Positions 10,787-22,371 are shown, counted from the first letter of the stretch. The stretch is DNA of 64,000 nucleotides from Theocolax elegans (GCA_026168455.1 CM047431.1:11009703-11073702); one strand, 5' to 3'. Translations and numbers: made by a program. Notes: generated by a model not told the origin, from the sequence alone.

Positions 10787-11150
10787 TCGAAAAACACCTG
10801 CTGCGAAGGTGTAAACATTCGCAAGTATGGTTTAATTTCTATCACACTTTGGCAATTGATATTGAATGCTTAAAACAATAACATTTTAATTTATTCGATT
10901 CTTACAAAGTTTTTACAATAGAAAGTACTGAAATCAAAATAGAGTCGACAAGTATCTGTTGATAAATGACAAACTTTTTCAGTAACGTATATTTTACACA
11001 TAATTTATTTTATAATTTTTAACCCTGCTATGTTTTACAGCAATAAATACAGAATAGTGTTTATAATAATATTCATTTGTACGAAATTAATTTCTTCAAA
11101 TGTAACAAAACAGAAATTTCCTTTTTTTATCGTTTTTAAATAAAATAATA
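10787..11150. repeat. Second copy of the dispersed AT-rich repeat
   Basis: Diverged copy of 5,546-5,880 (shared: GAAGGTGTAAACATTCGCAAG, CACTTTGGCAATT, CAAAATAGAGTCGACAAG, TTGTACGAAATTAATTTCTT). Its end, TTTGTACGAA.TTAATTTCTTC..AACAGAAATTTC, returns inverted at 24,445-24,515. The Gypsy element therefore landed in the loop of this repeat's terminal palindrome. Confidence 0.55.
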
Positions 11151-11478
11151 CTTGCACCACCGTTGGTTATGTATTTTGGCAGTTCATTCCGATTCACTAA
11201 TCATGTACGATTTTCAAATGATCGTATCTATTCATATCATATGAAATAATAAATAAGTTTTGGAATTTGATATAATTGCACAGAAACAAATAATATTATT
11301 AACCGTTGTAACGATGTACAGGCCTCATGAGAAATATTAAAAATTATATAACATAGCTTTACCTTTTGTCTTCAGAAACCTTAAAATACTTATAAATTCT
11401 TGATAATATAAATATTCCTATGAGAAGTGAGAGTGCAAACCAACGCGTGTGGCGAGTATTACTTTATTTAAAAACAAT

Positions 11479-12518
11479 TGTGACGAGGTATTCGCGTACC
11501 CGATTCAATTAATTAATTAATGTAATTAATAAAAACCGTTGGGCCGCGTTGCCCAATACCGCGCACACAATTATTTATTTATTCATCCGAACTGCGGGCT
11601 GTCGCCAGGAACGCGAGTTCGCTGAGACGATCGGAGTGGAGGATTCGGGTAATCCTCCTTGCCTCGACACGATTACTTTAAATTAATAGGAAGTCGGCGG
11701 GAGCGGGGAGAACAATAACAAACTCGATTAATTAAAATAAAAATAAATATAACATTTATTTAAGTAATTAACAATTTGGCCAGCCAGGCCTCGTGCCGCG
11801 ACAAAGGTTGTTTCGTGCGGGCGGAAGTATCGGGAGTCAACCGGATCGAGATCCTCGCCTGTGGTTGACTTTACCCCGATCTCCGCTATTCGGGTACCGG
11901 CGTACCCGAATACACTCCCGAGGTTTCACACACACATACACTCGGGGTAATGGGGGGAACGCGCGGTAGTATATAATACACTTACCGGGGTGCGTCCCGT
12001 GGATGGCCCAGCCGATCCGTGTCCCTTTTGTCCTCCTGGGCAACGGAGGACGACGTCGGCTGCGGTGGTGGAAGGCGGCCCTGTGCCGCGGCGAGTGCCT
12101 CGCGAACCGCGTCCACACTAACACACTGACTTCCCGTCCTTAACACACACACCAGGTCACTCGCGGTACACCTCGCGAGGACGATCCGGGCAGTCGACGG
12201 CTTTGCGCCTCACGCGCCTTTTCTTAGCCGGAAAACTCTAACACTCGACACCGGATAGTTTTGTCCGCCTCGAGCGGCGGATCGGGACGTACTGATTAGG
12301 CAATGGCCTAATTTCGAAAAAGGGATGAGAGTGGGAAACACACACACACTCTCGCGCTCTCATCCCTACGTACTATTGCGCGCGTAATTGTACACTTGAT
12401 TCTGTAAACAAATGTCGTCGGTTGGCCTTGACATACTAAAGGCTCCGACGACTTACATTTAACAGGATTTTAAATGCTTTGTTCGCCGCGAAAAGATTGT
12501 GTGACGATTTCCGTCACA
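11479..12518 (-). repeat. 3' LTR of the Gypsy element
   Basis: 1,040 bp, beginning TGTGACGAGGTATTCG and ending GATTTCCGTCACA as printed. The last 19 bases are themselves a palindrome (TGTGACG, ATTTC, CGTCACA), so the LTR end is duplicated in inverted form. AATAAA-type signals lie near 11,755-11,765 in the element's sense. The CAAT duplication lies just outside. Confidence 0.95.
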
Positions 12519-12531
12519 AAGCCGCCCCCTA
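12519..12531 (-). promoter_or_regulatory. Polypurine tract
   Basis: Next to the 3' LTR, the element's sense strand reads TAGGGGGCGGCTT, a purine-rich run in the position where plus-strand DNA synthesis is primed in LTR retrotransposons. It is interrupted by C and T, so the functional boundary is uncertain. Confidence 0.6.
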
Positions 12532-12612
12532 GACTCTACTTCCCTCGGGAAGGCCGAGTCGAAAGAAGGCACAATCTATTCGCGACCGCGCGCTGTCCTC
12601 TTCTCTCTTCAA

Positions 12613-13999
12613 TCAGTGGCGGGAAGGGATGCGGTCCTTGAGGATACGGACCACCTCCTGTCCTACATCTCGTGCCACATCAGCTGGGAGATTGGCAGCA
12701 GCCTCCAGCAACATACGACAGTCCCTGAGAATGTCCGCCTCGTTGCTGGATTGTGCTGTCGATCCAGCTGAAGAAGCCGATACTTCCGAAGATGTACGGG
12801 GTTTAGACTCATTTCCCGACTTTGGTGTCGGCTGACGAGATGGCCCAGCCATCCTCGTAGCGTCGACTTCCATCGGGGTGGGCCGTCGAAAGTCGCTAGG
12901 CCGAGCCTTCTGCGATTGCTCCCCACGAGGTTTCGGAACAGAGGTCTTGGTCTTACCCTTTACCCGTCGCCTCTTCGACTCCTTCGGACCTGCCCGTGGC
13001 GTTGGTTGCTTCGGTGCCTGTGGCGAGACAGGGACCTTAGCGGCCGGTGCAACGGGGTTAGATGGCGCGAAGGGGGAGTAACTCCGTTCTCGGACTCACA
13101 AATCATGCGGCTCCGAACATCTGGGGCACTCCCTCACAGTCACTCCTCGGCGTCCGCAATTAAGTCAGAATGTCTTGTGCGAAATCGCACACTCCCGGTG
13201 ACTGTGGTCGTTTGCCCAGCAATTGTAGCAGGCGTTTTTAGGGGGATCTACCGACCGATCGAATCGTATTGCTACCAATCGTCGGAGGACAATTCCCCTA
13301 GTGATGACCGGGCTGGATGTCGATGACCCAGTCTTCGCCTGCTTGGGCAGGGACTCGACCCCAACATCGAGTTTCCCTGCTCGTGATGGACCTACGACAG
13401 GTGTCCCTGCTTCCGAGAACGGCCGAATCGTTGCTCGGGGTGTGACGGGGACTCCTGATTCGTAGTCGTCCATCGTCAATTGCCTGTTGCCGCTAGATTT
13501 CTTCTTCTTGCGGCGTGGGCGATTTGCGGCGACGGACTTTTGCTGCTCCCGTTCTGCCTCACGCAGATCCTCAGCATACTCTGCGGGGTAGATGTTGGTG
13601 GGTGGCCCCGGTACTAATACCGCAGGTACATCCACTTCCATCCGCTCCACTGGGGTTGACTCAACCGACGAAGTGAGGTCCACCGTTTTCGATGTCCCGC
13701 ACCGACTGGGCACATCCAGCAAGCGGGTCATCTGCAGGTACCACGAAGCATTCGGGAGACACCGGAGTTACCTCGTTAGTGGTCTCCAAAGTCGGTGGGC
13801 TTTCCCCCAGCAGTATGAGCTGAGGTGGAGATGGAGTGACGCCGTCTCCTGCTTCCAGGTCTCGGGCGTCCGGCGATATTGCACGACGATTTTTGGCCGC
13901 CTCCTTCTCAAACCGGCGGTGGCCTTCTACATCGCGCTCGATCGCTCTTTGTTGGAGCATCTGCTCCGTCAGGGCGATCAACTCGCCGTTTGGGTCCAT
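12613..13999 (-). pseudogene. Third ORF of the Gypsy element: zinc-knuckle protein (broken)
   Basis: Downstream of integrase, where envelope genes sit in some Gypsy elements, a reading frame starts at ATG 13,999 (MDPNGELIALTEQML). After a frameshift between about 13,661 and 13,731 it continues as an acidic/serine-rich region, a basic patch (PRRKKKKSS), and a CCHC knuckle, CYNCWANDHSHREC, near 13,185-13,225. It breaks again after 13,165; the same frame reopens at 12,873 and ends at 12,613 with an amphipathic tail (ILRDCRMLLEAAANL..VVRILKD). There is no signal peptide or membrane span, so it is not an envelope. A nucleic-acid-binding accessory protein is likely; function unknown. The splice site just upstream suggests a subgenomic mRNA. 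Confidence 0.65.
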
Positions 14000-14035
14000 C
14001 TGGGAGCTGAAATAAAACAGAAGCTTATTAGTCAT
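14000..14035 (-). promoter_or_regulatory. Candidate 3' splice site for the third ORF
   Basis: In the element's sense the sequence is a branch-point-like TGACTAATAAG, then CTTCTGTTTTATTTCAG, ending at 14,007, seven bases before the ATG at 13,999. This is a strong metazoan acceptor in the place where Gypsy-like elements splice their env mRNA. Candidate donors are GTGAGT at 20,744-20,739, just upstream of gag, and GTAAGT at 23,906-23,901 in the 5' LTR. Neither is proven. Confidence 0.5.
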
Positions 14036-14181
14036 AATTAAAATATAAATTACGAATAAGGGAGAATTTCCCTCACACACAAGTATTCTCAAATATCACT
14101 CTCTCAATGCATGGCATACAGTTACCAGTCCCAACCTTCGATAACTGTTCTCATGCGAATCGATACGCAACCCTTACTGCT

Positions 14182-15378
14182 TTACTTGACAACCCGAGGT
14201 GGTACATATCTTTTTACATCAGATATGTGTACCTCGGTCCGTTTCCGACCGGACTCTTCTAGTCTCAGAATTACTGGAGATAGTACTTCTTTAACTTCGA
14301 AGGGTCCGTCATACTTTGGTGCCAGTTTAGCAGATATGCCCTTCGCACCTTGGGAAAGCGTTCGGCACTTCCTCATGACTAGATCTCCGACCTGAAACGA
14401 GGCAATACGTCTGTTTCTGTTGTAGGTATTTTCTTGACGTCTTTGCTCCTCGTCAATGTATTTCTTGACCAAGTCGCGTAGAGCATCAAGTCTTTTAAGA
14501 CGATCTAGCCATACTTCGGGATTGTCCAGAATCTTAAATTCCTGTTTTTACACTTCCCTGCAGAGACTCTTCACAGGTTGTGGATGACGCCCGAAGTTTA
14601 AGAACGCGGGTGAAACTTTTGTACTTGACTGCATTGCCGTGTTTATTGCATGGCGAAATTCGTGCAAGTGTGTGTCCCACCCACGATGATCCGAATCCAC
14701 AAACGTCGCAATCATCGTTTTTAACGTTCTCTCCATCGGGTTGGCTTGTGGTCGGTAAGGAGGGGTTCTGACATGTTTTATGCCATACTCCTCCAGCATT
14801 CGCGACATGATGCCGTTGATGAACTCAGTCCCATTATCCGTTATTAGGAAATCTGGCGTTTCCCAACGGAAGACTACGAGATCCTCGAATGCTTTCGACA
14901 CCGACTTACTGGTCGCCGTACGTAATGGTTTGAGCTCTATCCACCTTGTAAACAAGTCTTGAAATACTATGATGTATTTGTATTGACTTTTACTACGTGG
15001 AAGCTCCATTACGTCTGCTGCCACAACAGCCCAGGGTCTCTCAATGTTACGTTTACCCATCAAGCCTTGAGGACCTGCTTGAGACGTCTTATAGCTCTGA
15101 CAGATCAGACACTGTAAAACAAATAGGCGGGTATCGTGGTAGATACCTGGCCAATAATAGTCTCTTGCAACACGTTCGTAAGTCTTTTCGACTCCCATAA
15201 GACCCATGGATGGGTGGAAATGAGAATCTACTAAGACTCGGTTCCTCTCCTCTAAGGGTAGAACAAGGCGCGAGCCTTCTTCTCGTTCTGTTACAGAGTC
15301 CAAAAGTTTATCACTTGTAAAACGATATAGCATCCTCAATTTTCCACTCCGCAAATTTCTGAGGGCATGAGCGTACAT
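14182..15378 (-). pseudogene. Gypsy pol: integrase region (broken)
   Basis: Integrase inserts the DNA copy into the genome. Residues 53-93 of the 15,378-14,548 frame form the zinc-binding region (DSHFHPSMGLMGVEKT .. CLICQ), but the usual second histidine (GHxG) is Leu60. The catalytic triad is complete: D122 (AADVMEL), D181 (TDNGTEF) and E216 (NPMERT), the last two 34 residues apart. A TAA at 14,548-14,550 interrupts the frame, which resumes and carries the C-terminal GPF-type module (KYDGPFEVKEV) to 14,182. No chromodomain is seen. The junction with RNase H, near 15,350-15,378, has a frameshift. Confidence 0.9.
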
Positions 15379-16203
15379 TGTTTAATCTAGCAATATACCA
15401 TGGGTCTGTAATTACTTCGAACGAGGCAATCTCTTCTTCGTCGGGGTCTGGGTTGACGGCACGAAAAAGCGCGTCCGGGACATAGTGCAAGGCTCCTTTC
15501 TTATGCACTATTTCAAAGTCCCATTGCTGCATTTCAAGTATCCATCGTGCCAACCTACCCGACGGCTCTCTGAGATTTTTGAGCCATTTGAGAGCACTAT
15601 GGTCGGTCACAGCCGTGAATCGATAGGCTTCAATGTATGGTCTCAATCTCTTAATAGCCCATATGAGAGCCAAGCATTCTTTTTCCGTTGTCATGTAATT
15701 ACGTTCAGCGCGATTTAATAATCGGCTGACGTAGACAATCGGATGCTCGAAACCCTCGTCGTCCAGTTGCGTCAACACCGCACAAATTGCTAAGTCACTA
15801 GCGTCACTTTGGACGGTAAATGGCTTAGAAAAGTCTGGACGGGCTAGTACAGGCGCTTCAGCTAACGCAACTCTAAGCTGACAGAACGCCTCCTCCTGCT
15901 CCTCGCCCCAATCCCAAGCCTGGTCTTTACGCAGCAACTTGGTAAGGGGAGCTTTAATGTCAGCTTCTCGATTAATGAATCAAGAGTACCAGCCTACCAT
16001 CCCGAGGAAGGATCTCAGCTATTTGACATTACGAGGAGTAGGGTAATTAAGGACTGGAGCGACTCGTTCCTCGTCAGGCCTCAAGCCGTCCGCGTCCAAT
16101 TTGTACCCAAGGAACGTTACGCTGGAGCAACAAAACTCACACTTCTTTCGTTTCACTTCGAGTCCAGCGTCATTCAACGTCCTTAGTACGTATTCGAGCC
16201 ATT
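15311..16203 (-). pseudogene. Gypsy pol: RT thumb/connection and RNase H (broken)
   Basis: RNase H removes RNA from the RNA-DNA hybrid. The frame from 15,937 to 15,311 shows its core: QSDASD (Asp45), TTEKECLALIWAIKRLRPYI (Glu85) and TDHSALKWL (Asp112), then the usual VPDAL segment. The stretch 15,938-16,203 belongs to the RT thumb and connection but is out of frame with the catalytic RT to its right, and contains in-frame stops at 16,019-16,021 (TAG) and 15,980-15,982 (TGA). Confidence 0.85.
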
Positions 16204-17229
16204 TTAGATGTCCTCAAAAGTTTCGGTAATGACGATCAAGTCGTCTAGATAACCAAACACATGAGGTTCCACCTTAGGCCCGAAAATTGCATCTATCAGC
16301 CGTGCAAAGGTCATAGGAGCATTCATGAGGCCAGAAGGCATTCTCGTGAACTGCCACAGCCCCGACCCTGGTACAGCAAATGCAGTATAATGCCGGCTCG
16401 ACTCGGCTATTAATATTTGGAAGTACGCTTTCTTAAGATCAATTTTCGATATATACCTTGCATTATACAGCTTATCCAATATGGTATCCATATTAGGAAT
16501 TGGATAAGAATCACGTTTTGTGACTGCATTAAGGTCTCGAAAATCGATACAGAAGCGATAACTTCCTTCGTCCTTGCGTACGATGACCGGAGCAGCTGAC
16601 CAATCACTCGCACTCGGTTCAATGATGCCCTTGTCAAACATCTTTTTGACCTCACTCTGGGCAAATTCGAGGACCTTGGGAGACATACGTCTTGGCTTAT
16701 GACGAACTGGTCTTGCACCAGGCTCAACCTCTATATGGTGCTCCGTTAACGTTGTAAAGCCGTGGACGTCTCCCGAGGGCAAGAGTAGGCTTTCAACTAA
16801 CTCTTTGACTTGTTTCCGCTGGTCGTCCTGTATCTCAATTATACCAGCACATTCAGCGGAAATCCTCGAATCGATGTCATGAGCTGTATCTCTGACGAAG
16901 TGTCTCCAATCACTCTCGCCAATACGCCAAATAGCTTCGCCTAATTTGACTTCCATATTCCAATGTTGTAGAAAATCCATACCGAGAATGATGGAATGCT
17001 CAATATTCTCTACATTTCTCAGTTGGATATTGCCATCAAGGCCTTCTACACAGAATAGAATGTCGATTAGGCCAAGGAATTTACGTGCTGGTCCAGCCAC
17101 ACCTTTCACGATAACCTTGACAGGGCTCCATTTAAACTTGTACTGTTCGACAACATCTGATCGTACAAGAGAGACCATGGCGCCAGGATCGAAAAGTGCT
17201 TCAAAGTCCTTTCCACCGAGTCGTACCAA
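16204..17229 (-). pseudogene. Gypsy pol: aspartic protease and reverse transcriptase (broken)
   Basis: Residues 1-90 are a retropepsin-like protease: LFDPGAMVSLV, then ILGMDFL, the usual second hallmark. The active site reads DPG where the family has DSG or DTG, so this copy's protease is probably dead. From about residue 160 comes the reverse transcriptase: RFCIDFRDLN (225-234), SKIDLKKAYF with Asp264, and the catalytic GYLDD (326-330). The frame closes at a TAA at 16,204-16,206 caused by a frameshift just before it, in the palm-to-thumb region. It uses the same frame as gag, with a broken linker between. Confidence 0.9.
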
Positions 17230-17232
17230 AAG

Positions 17233-17919
17233 AATAGCCGGTTATCCGATTGGATTCCAGCAATTATCTGATCGGTTTGACTATCGTCGTTAGGAGTCGA
17301 TGCCGTGTGCGTCATTTTAGACGTACTTGTTACGGCATCTGCCCCCCCCCCCTGAATTGTACTTCTCGGCAACGAGTTTGTACGGTTCATGTTACGCACA
17401 CCATCGACAACTACCTTCTCCACCAAGGGCTCCTTGTTGAGGACAATTTCCTTCTCCACCAAGGGCTTCTTGTCCTGCTTACTAGGTGTGTCACAAAGAG
17501 GGGACGATGAGCAACAACCAAGGCCGTTCACTCCGATGGTGCTAAGCGGCTGAGATAACGATCTCTTTACGCTTTCTTCACCAATAATATCTCTGCTATC
17601 AGAGTATATTTGCCTTTGGAGTTCCTTAGACCAATCTTTAGCCTCACGCTTTTGATGGTGTAATAAGGTTCCTTGTTCTGTTTTACCTTGCAAAGCTCGG
17701 GTGGGATTGACAGGTTGTGAACTTTTCCATCTGTCGAATCCCCAGAACGCTTAGGATCCTTACACTCAGACTTACTTTCAACACCAACTTCGGTCTGAGA
17801 GGGAATTTGATCTCCGTTAAGGACTTTAGAGAAGTCAGCAAATGATTTGCTAGACTTCTTAAAGAGTTTAGAGGGTTCTCCAACCTTAAACTCTTGCCCT
17901 TGTAAACCATGCGGTTCAC
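17233..17919 (-). pseudogene. Gag-pol linker of the Gypsy element (multiply frameshifted)
   Basis: The gag frame ends at TAA 17,920-17,922 and an open stretch continues in the same frame to 17,683. Another frame carries 17,693 to about 17,240. Protein-like composition moves between frames, so at least two indels are likely. An 11-C run at 17,342-17,352 is an obvious slippage site. The linker includes a direct repeat (KPLVEKEIVL / EPLVEKVVV, near 17,410-17,470). Low-complexity linkers before protease are common in Gypsy elements; no enzymatic domain is visible. Confidence 0.6.
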
Positions 17920-20607
17920 TTACTGCAGTGCAGGGCGCCCGGGGCAGCTCGGGTGCCCTGCGTTCAGGTTTCCCACGTTTTGGAGGAACCTGACGCAGTT
18001 AGGACATGTTTGGAGTGTAACGCCACTAGTTCCACACAGCTGGCACTCCTTTGCTACCAATTCGGTAGAGCACTGCTCAGCGGAGTGCCCAATGTTTCCG
18101 CATCGGTAGCATGTTCGGCTCGGGCAATCCGACGACCTATGACCGACTTTTTGGCATGTGAAACACACGCCGACAAAGTTGATGCTCAGGTTCGTTGGAT
18201 TTACTGCCATCGCCTGTGGTTGCACATACCTCACCAGGTTTTGTGCCATTTGTGGGACAAAAACATTTTGCTGGGGCAGTTGAGAATTCGACAAAGCACG
18301 TCTTTCTCCTTTCCCCGAGCTCTGTTTTTGTTGTCCAGGTGACTGTTGAGAAACAGGCACGTACGATACGGATTTCGAATTGGGGGCACTCACTCCATTA
18401 TTCGATTTGCCGTATCGTTTCTGAAAACTATTACCGACGTTGGAAGTACCGTACACAGCGGCTGCTTCGTATTCGCTTGAAGAAGAGTTTGGCGAGTTTT
18501 TCGCACTTTTCTTGCTCTTCTTCTTAATAGTTTTCTTAGACGACTGTTTATCCGAATGAGAAGACTCATCCTTACTCTTTTCGGTAACAGTCGCCACTTT
18601 ACCCGAAACTCATGCTGCACCACTCTGTTTCGGAAAAGCTTCTGGAACGAGCTTCTCGCGCTTAACGTTGGAACTGGAAAATTTCGTGTCCCATGTTAAA
18701 TGCTGCTCGTACTCTTTACCGCAGCTTGTCAAATCAGAGAAATTCCTGATTTGTCGTACTGGTATGTACCTACGGTAGTCTGGCCTCATCTGCGAGTAGG
18801 CCATCTTCACTTGTTGTTCTAATGAGGGAGGGCATTTAAATTTATTTACGATCGCTCTGAAACAGTTCAAGAACGTCGTAGCTTTTTCTCCCTCATTTTG
18901 TGTTCTTGATCGAAGTTCAATGAGTAAATCTTCGTCATTTATTATACGGCCATACTCATTTAGAAACTCGATCTCAAAATCACGCCAATCTCGAAGAGAT
19001 GGCTGAACTGTTCTATACCAGAACAGTGCTGATTTTGAGAACACATTGGGCAGGGCCCTGAACATCCTGCGATCTGAGAACTCGTTGTCATTTCTGAAAT
19101 CGTGCAAACGGTTCAGAAACTCTTCCGCGTCCTTTTTGGTCTCACCATAAAAGGACATGTTCCAGATACGCAGCTCTCGTGCGCACCCTGTCCGATCGTG
19201 CGTTCGGTTATCGTCTTCACGATACCTTGGCCTGGCTTCGTAGGACTCTCTTTCCCGACGGTTATCTCTATTATCCGTCCGGGAACTCCTACGCCTACTG
19301 GTAGAAGGATTCCTATTCTCTTGTCGGCCTTCAGCCGCCCTACGAGAATCGGATCTCCTACGAGCAGGTTCGCGATCAGACTGATATCCATCGGACGAAT
19401 CCGTCTGAGTACTCTGATCGCAAGTTGCCACCGCACGTCTCTTTCGAGGCGTTTCTCTACGTCTGTCCGACCTCTCTCTCTGACCTTGCTCCGGAATTTC
19501 CGGCTGTGCTCGGTCGTCGAGTTTACGGTTGGACTCACGTTTCTGAATACGTCTCTCTGTACTGCTTTCACGACGTTCATCGTTGCTTGAGGCTCTACTC
19601 ACAGAACGATGGTGTCGTGAATTTCTGTTTGGAGTCGTGTACTCACGCCTCTCTCTTCTATCTTATCCTTCACAAGTCTTAGAAGAGGTCTCACGACGTC
19701 TCTGTTCAAACCTCGGTTTTTCGTAAGATTGAACACTGACGTCATTAGGAAGGTCATATCCATTCCTATCATCAACAAATTGACGTTCGGTTGTATTAGC
19801 TTCGGGTTGCCTGTTGTCGTATTGTCTGGAGGTGTATCCTCGTGACGTACGACGGTCGGCTTCCGTCTGCGAACCCAAGTCAAAATGTTGTGTTGGCACT
19901 TCACTCTCCCTAGTGCCAAGATGTCCGCTGTTTCTTTGCTCTTCAATTGGGAGGTAATGTGCGGGTGCATAAAAACCTCCGAGTTGAGCAGTCGTCACGG
20001 TCGTAGCCGTCGACGTAGTGGTTGTGCATGATGTTGCAGCCACCGAAACAGGAACATAAGGGATTGCAGTCGTGGTCATGTTTGCTCCCTGTACCTCACC
20101 AAACCGTTTAGGAATAGCACCTGTTGATGCCAACCTCGGGCTTTGTGCAGTACTCATTGGCGAGTTTCTATACTGACCACTTGGTGACAGAGTTCCATCT
20201 TCTTCAGGAATAGGTGCTCTGTCACTAGCAACCCTTTCGCGATCCGACATTTCGGACTCGCAGGAAACTTCCGTTCCTGATGGGACCACACTCCCTTTCC
20301 TGGAAGGAGGTTTCCTAATTTCCCATAGTTCCTGACATACTAGAGGTTTATGTGCAGGCTCTGCCCTTACATTCTCATCGTATTCAGGAAACCATGGTAT
20401 TTCCAGATTAATGTCTACACATCTTATCCGGTGACGCAAAAGGCGTTCGCGGCACTCCGCCTCTTCGCCATTTGTGTTTAAACTTAGATGCTCCAATTGG
20501 GCATACACTGCCTCAATCGGAAGCTTCTTCGTTTCCCGACGAATATCCCTAGCTATGCGTGATTTACGCATAAGCTGGGCCATTCGGGCTTCATAGCTGC
20601 TGGCCAT
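17920..20607 (-). pseudogene. Gypsy gag (broken by two nonsense codons)
   Basis: Gag builds the virus-like particle and binds the RNA. One frame runs from about ATG 20,607 to 17,920; it is open further, to a TGA at 20,716-20,718, with a TTG at 20,712. A SAP-like helix pair lies at about 20,425-20,523 (LEHLSLNTNGEEAECRERLL). A long Ser/Thr/Arg-rich region follows. The capsid-like domain is at about 18,650-19,170 (FYGETKKDAEEFLNRL, FWYRTVQPSLRDWRDFEIEF). Three Cys clusters lie near the C-terminus: CFTCQKVGHRSSDC and CYRCGNIGHSAEQC are CCHC knuckles, and CQLCGTSGVTLQTCPNC is variant. In-frame stops are TAA at 19,663-19,665 and TGA at 18,610-18,612; otherwise the frame is intact. Confidence 0.9.
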
Positions 20608-20836
20608 TATTTTTTTGACCAGCAGCAGCCGACGTGTTACGTCGGGAGAAGTACTCTCAATCGAGATTTCAGATGAAATCCCTAGTGTTTCACATACTTC
20701 GGAAGTATCCAATTTTCAATTGGAAATTATTTTATTAGACTCACCACAATAAAATAATTATTACTCCCAACGAGTAAAAAAAAATTTTGGTGTCGGCTTA
20801 ATTACAATAAATTGTAAAAATGCACCGACTAGTGTA

Positions 20837-20933
20837 CCAACAAAATTAATTCACTTTATTAAAAATCCAAAAGATTTTCTTTAAAAAGAATTTATTTGGT
20901 CCTTAGAAGGACAAAATAATTAAATTTTGTTGG
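20837..20933 (-). promoter_or_regulatory. Predicted three-way junction, leader copy 1
   Basis: Outer arms CCAACAAAATT (20,837-20,847) and AAATTTTGTTGG (20,922-20,933) enclose the hairpin AAAATC..GATTTT and a second one with GTCCTT..AAGGAC inside TTTATTT..AAATAATTAAA. The same layout with other sequences occurs at 21,546-21,649: outer GCAAC/GTTGC, inner AATTGTCGT/ACGACAATT and TATCCT/AGGACTA. A third, weaker version starts near 21,178 (CGCCAGT/ACTGGCG). Confidence 0.6.
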
Positions 20934-22278
20934 TTAAAGTTTTGGCAAATCACACACTTAACACTTGTACCAAATTAAAATTAATTATTTAACTTACTCA
21001 CAAGTCTAAATAATTAATGTTTATAATAGTGTCTTGTGATTCACACACACCAAGACTCTATACAATTGCTTCTGCAAGCAAAAATAATTATTAACAAAAA
21101 GAAATCTTTAAATTTTTTCAATATCGTCGGTAATTTACCAGTAATGGTAAATTTGACGATTTCCCAAAATATCTCTCTCGCCAGTTATAATCCAAAAGTT
21201 TCCTCACTGGCGAAAAGAATTTATTTTGTTATGGAAATTGAAATAATTAAAGTTTCAATCTATTAATAAATACAGAACAACAAATTATAAAGGAAGAAAA
21301 GAAAAAAAAATTAAATTATTTATCTCACTAACGAGCCTAAATAATTAATTTTAAAATAAATATAAAAATAAATACAGTGTCTTGTGATTCACACACACCA
21401 AGACACTATTTATTATTTTGCTTTTCCAAGCCCAAAACAAAAAAAAAATTTCCTTTATAATTTACACTACACAACAAACACAAATTCAATTAAATTATTT
21501 CAACAGTACGGGTATTTACGAAATGTTGTAAATCCCGTATGGTTTGCAACAAAATAATTATTTCACTAATTGTCGTCCCAAACGACAATTTTTTCAGCGA
21601 AATATATTTATTTTATCCTAAAAAGGACTAAATAAATAATTTATGTTGCTACCAAGTTGACATAATTTATATTTCCCTTTTTTAAATAAATTGAACGAAA
21701 AGGAAATGAAAATTTAATTATTTAACTTGCCAACAAGTCTAAACAATTAAATTTATACACCGAATTATTTTACTCAAACACACCAAAAAAAAATTATAAC
21801 CAATTATTTAACTAACAAACAAGTCTAAATAATTGGTAAAAATGTGTGGAGATATAATTTAAACACACAAAAAGAGAAAAGAAAGTTTTTTACATGTATT
21901 AAAATTTCACGGCAAATAACGAATACAAAATATTAGGTTAAATGCCGATCATTAAAATACATGCAAAAAAAAATTTAATTATTTAACTCACTCGCGAGTC
22001 TAAATAATTATATATTATAACTCTCATATCTTTGCGGATCAATCACACAAAGATACTTAACATTAATTGTTTAACTTGCAAAAAGTCTAAACAATTAACA
22101 CGAGTTGTAAAATAAAATTTTCTCACACTCAAAAATTTACAAAAATATATTACAAGTATAGTGAACAGTAATACTTAATAAATACCAAATATTAAATTAA
22201 GTAATTACTGTCAGATAATTGTAATACAAAAATAATTTTAATTATTTTACTCACACACGAGTTTAAATAATTAATATT

Positions 22279-22371
22279 ACAACTATTGTAACTTTGCGGC
22301 AAATTCACACAAAGTTGCTTACTGTTAATTATTTAACTTGCAAACAAGTCTAAATAATTAACAATAGTTGT
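22279..22371 (-). promoter_or_regulatory. Predicted three-way junction joining type B and A hairpins
   Basis: Outer arms ACAACTATTGT (22,279-22,289) and ACAATAGTTGT (22,361-22,371) are exactly complementary. Inside are hairpin B (AACTTTG..CAAAGTT, 22,290-22,316) and hairpin A (TTAATTATTTAACTTG..CAAGTCTAAATAATTAA). A parallel copy at about 22,017-22,107 has weaker outer arms (ATAACTC/GAGTTGT) around a B and an A with different stems. The second family copy at 2,367-2,441 keeps A and B with the same spacer type (ACAGCAAG). Confidence 0.65.

Noticed and set aside
11837..12124. Open frames of 93-103 codons at the same place in three LTRs (also 1,166-1,477 and 23,758-24,039)
   Set aside because: They lie in GC-rich LTR sequence, the predicted proteins diverge strongly in the older LTR, and no domain is visible. 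Overlap with the R region explains their conservation better.
18610..18612. In-frame TGA between capsid and knuckles as programmed readthrough
   Set aside because: Known gag readthrough lies between gag and pol, not inside gag, and another in-frame stop (19,663) exists in the same gene, so decay is simpler.
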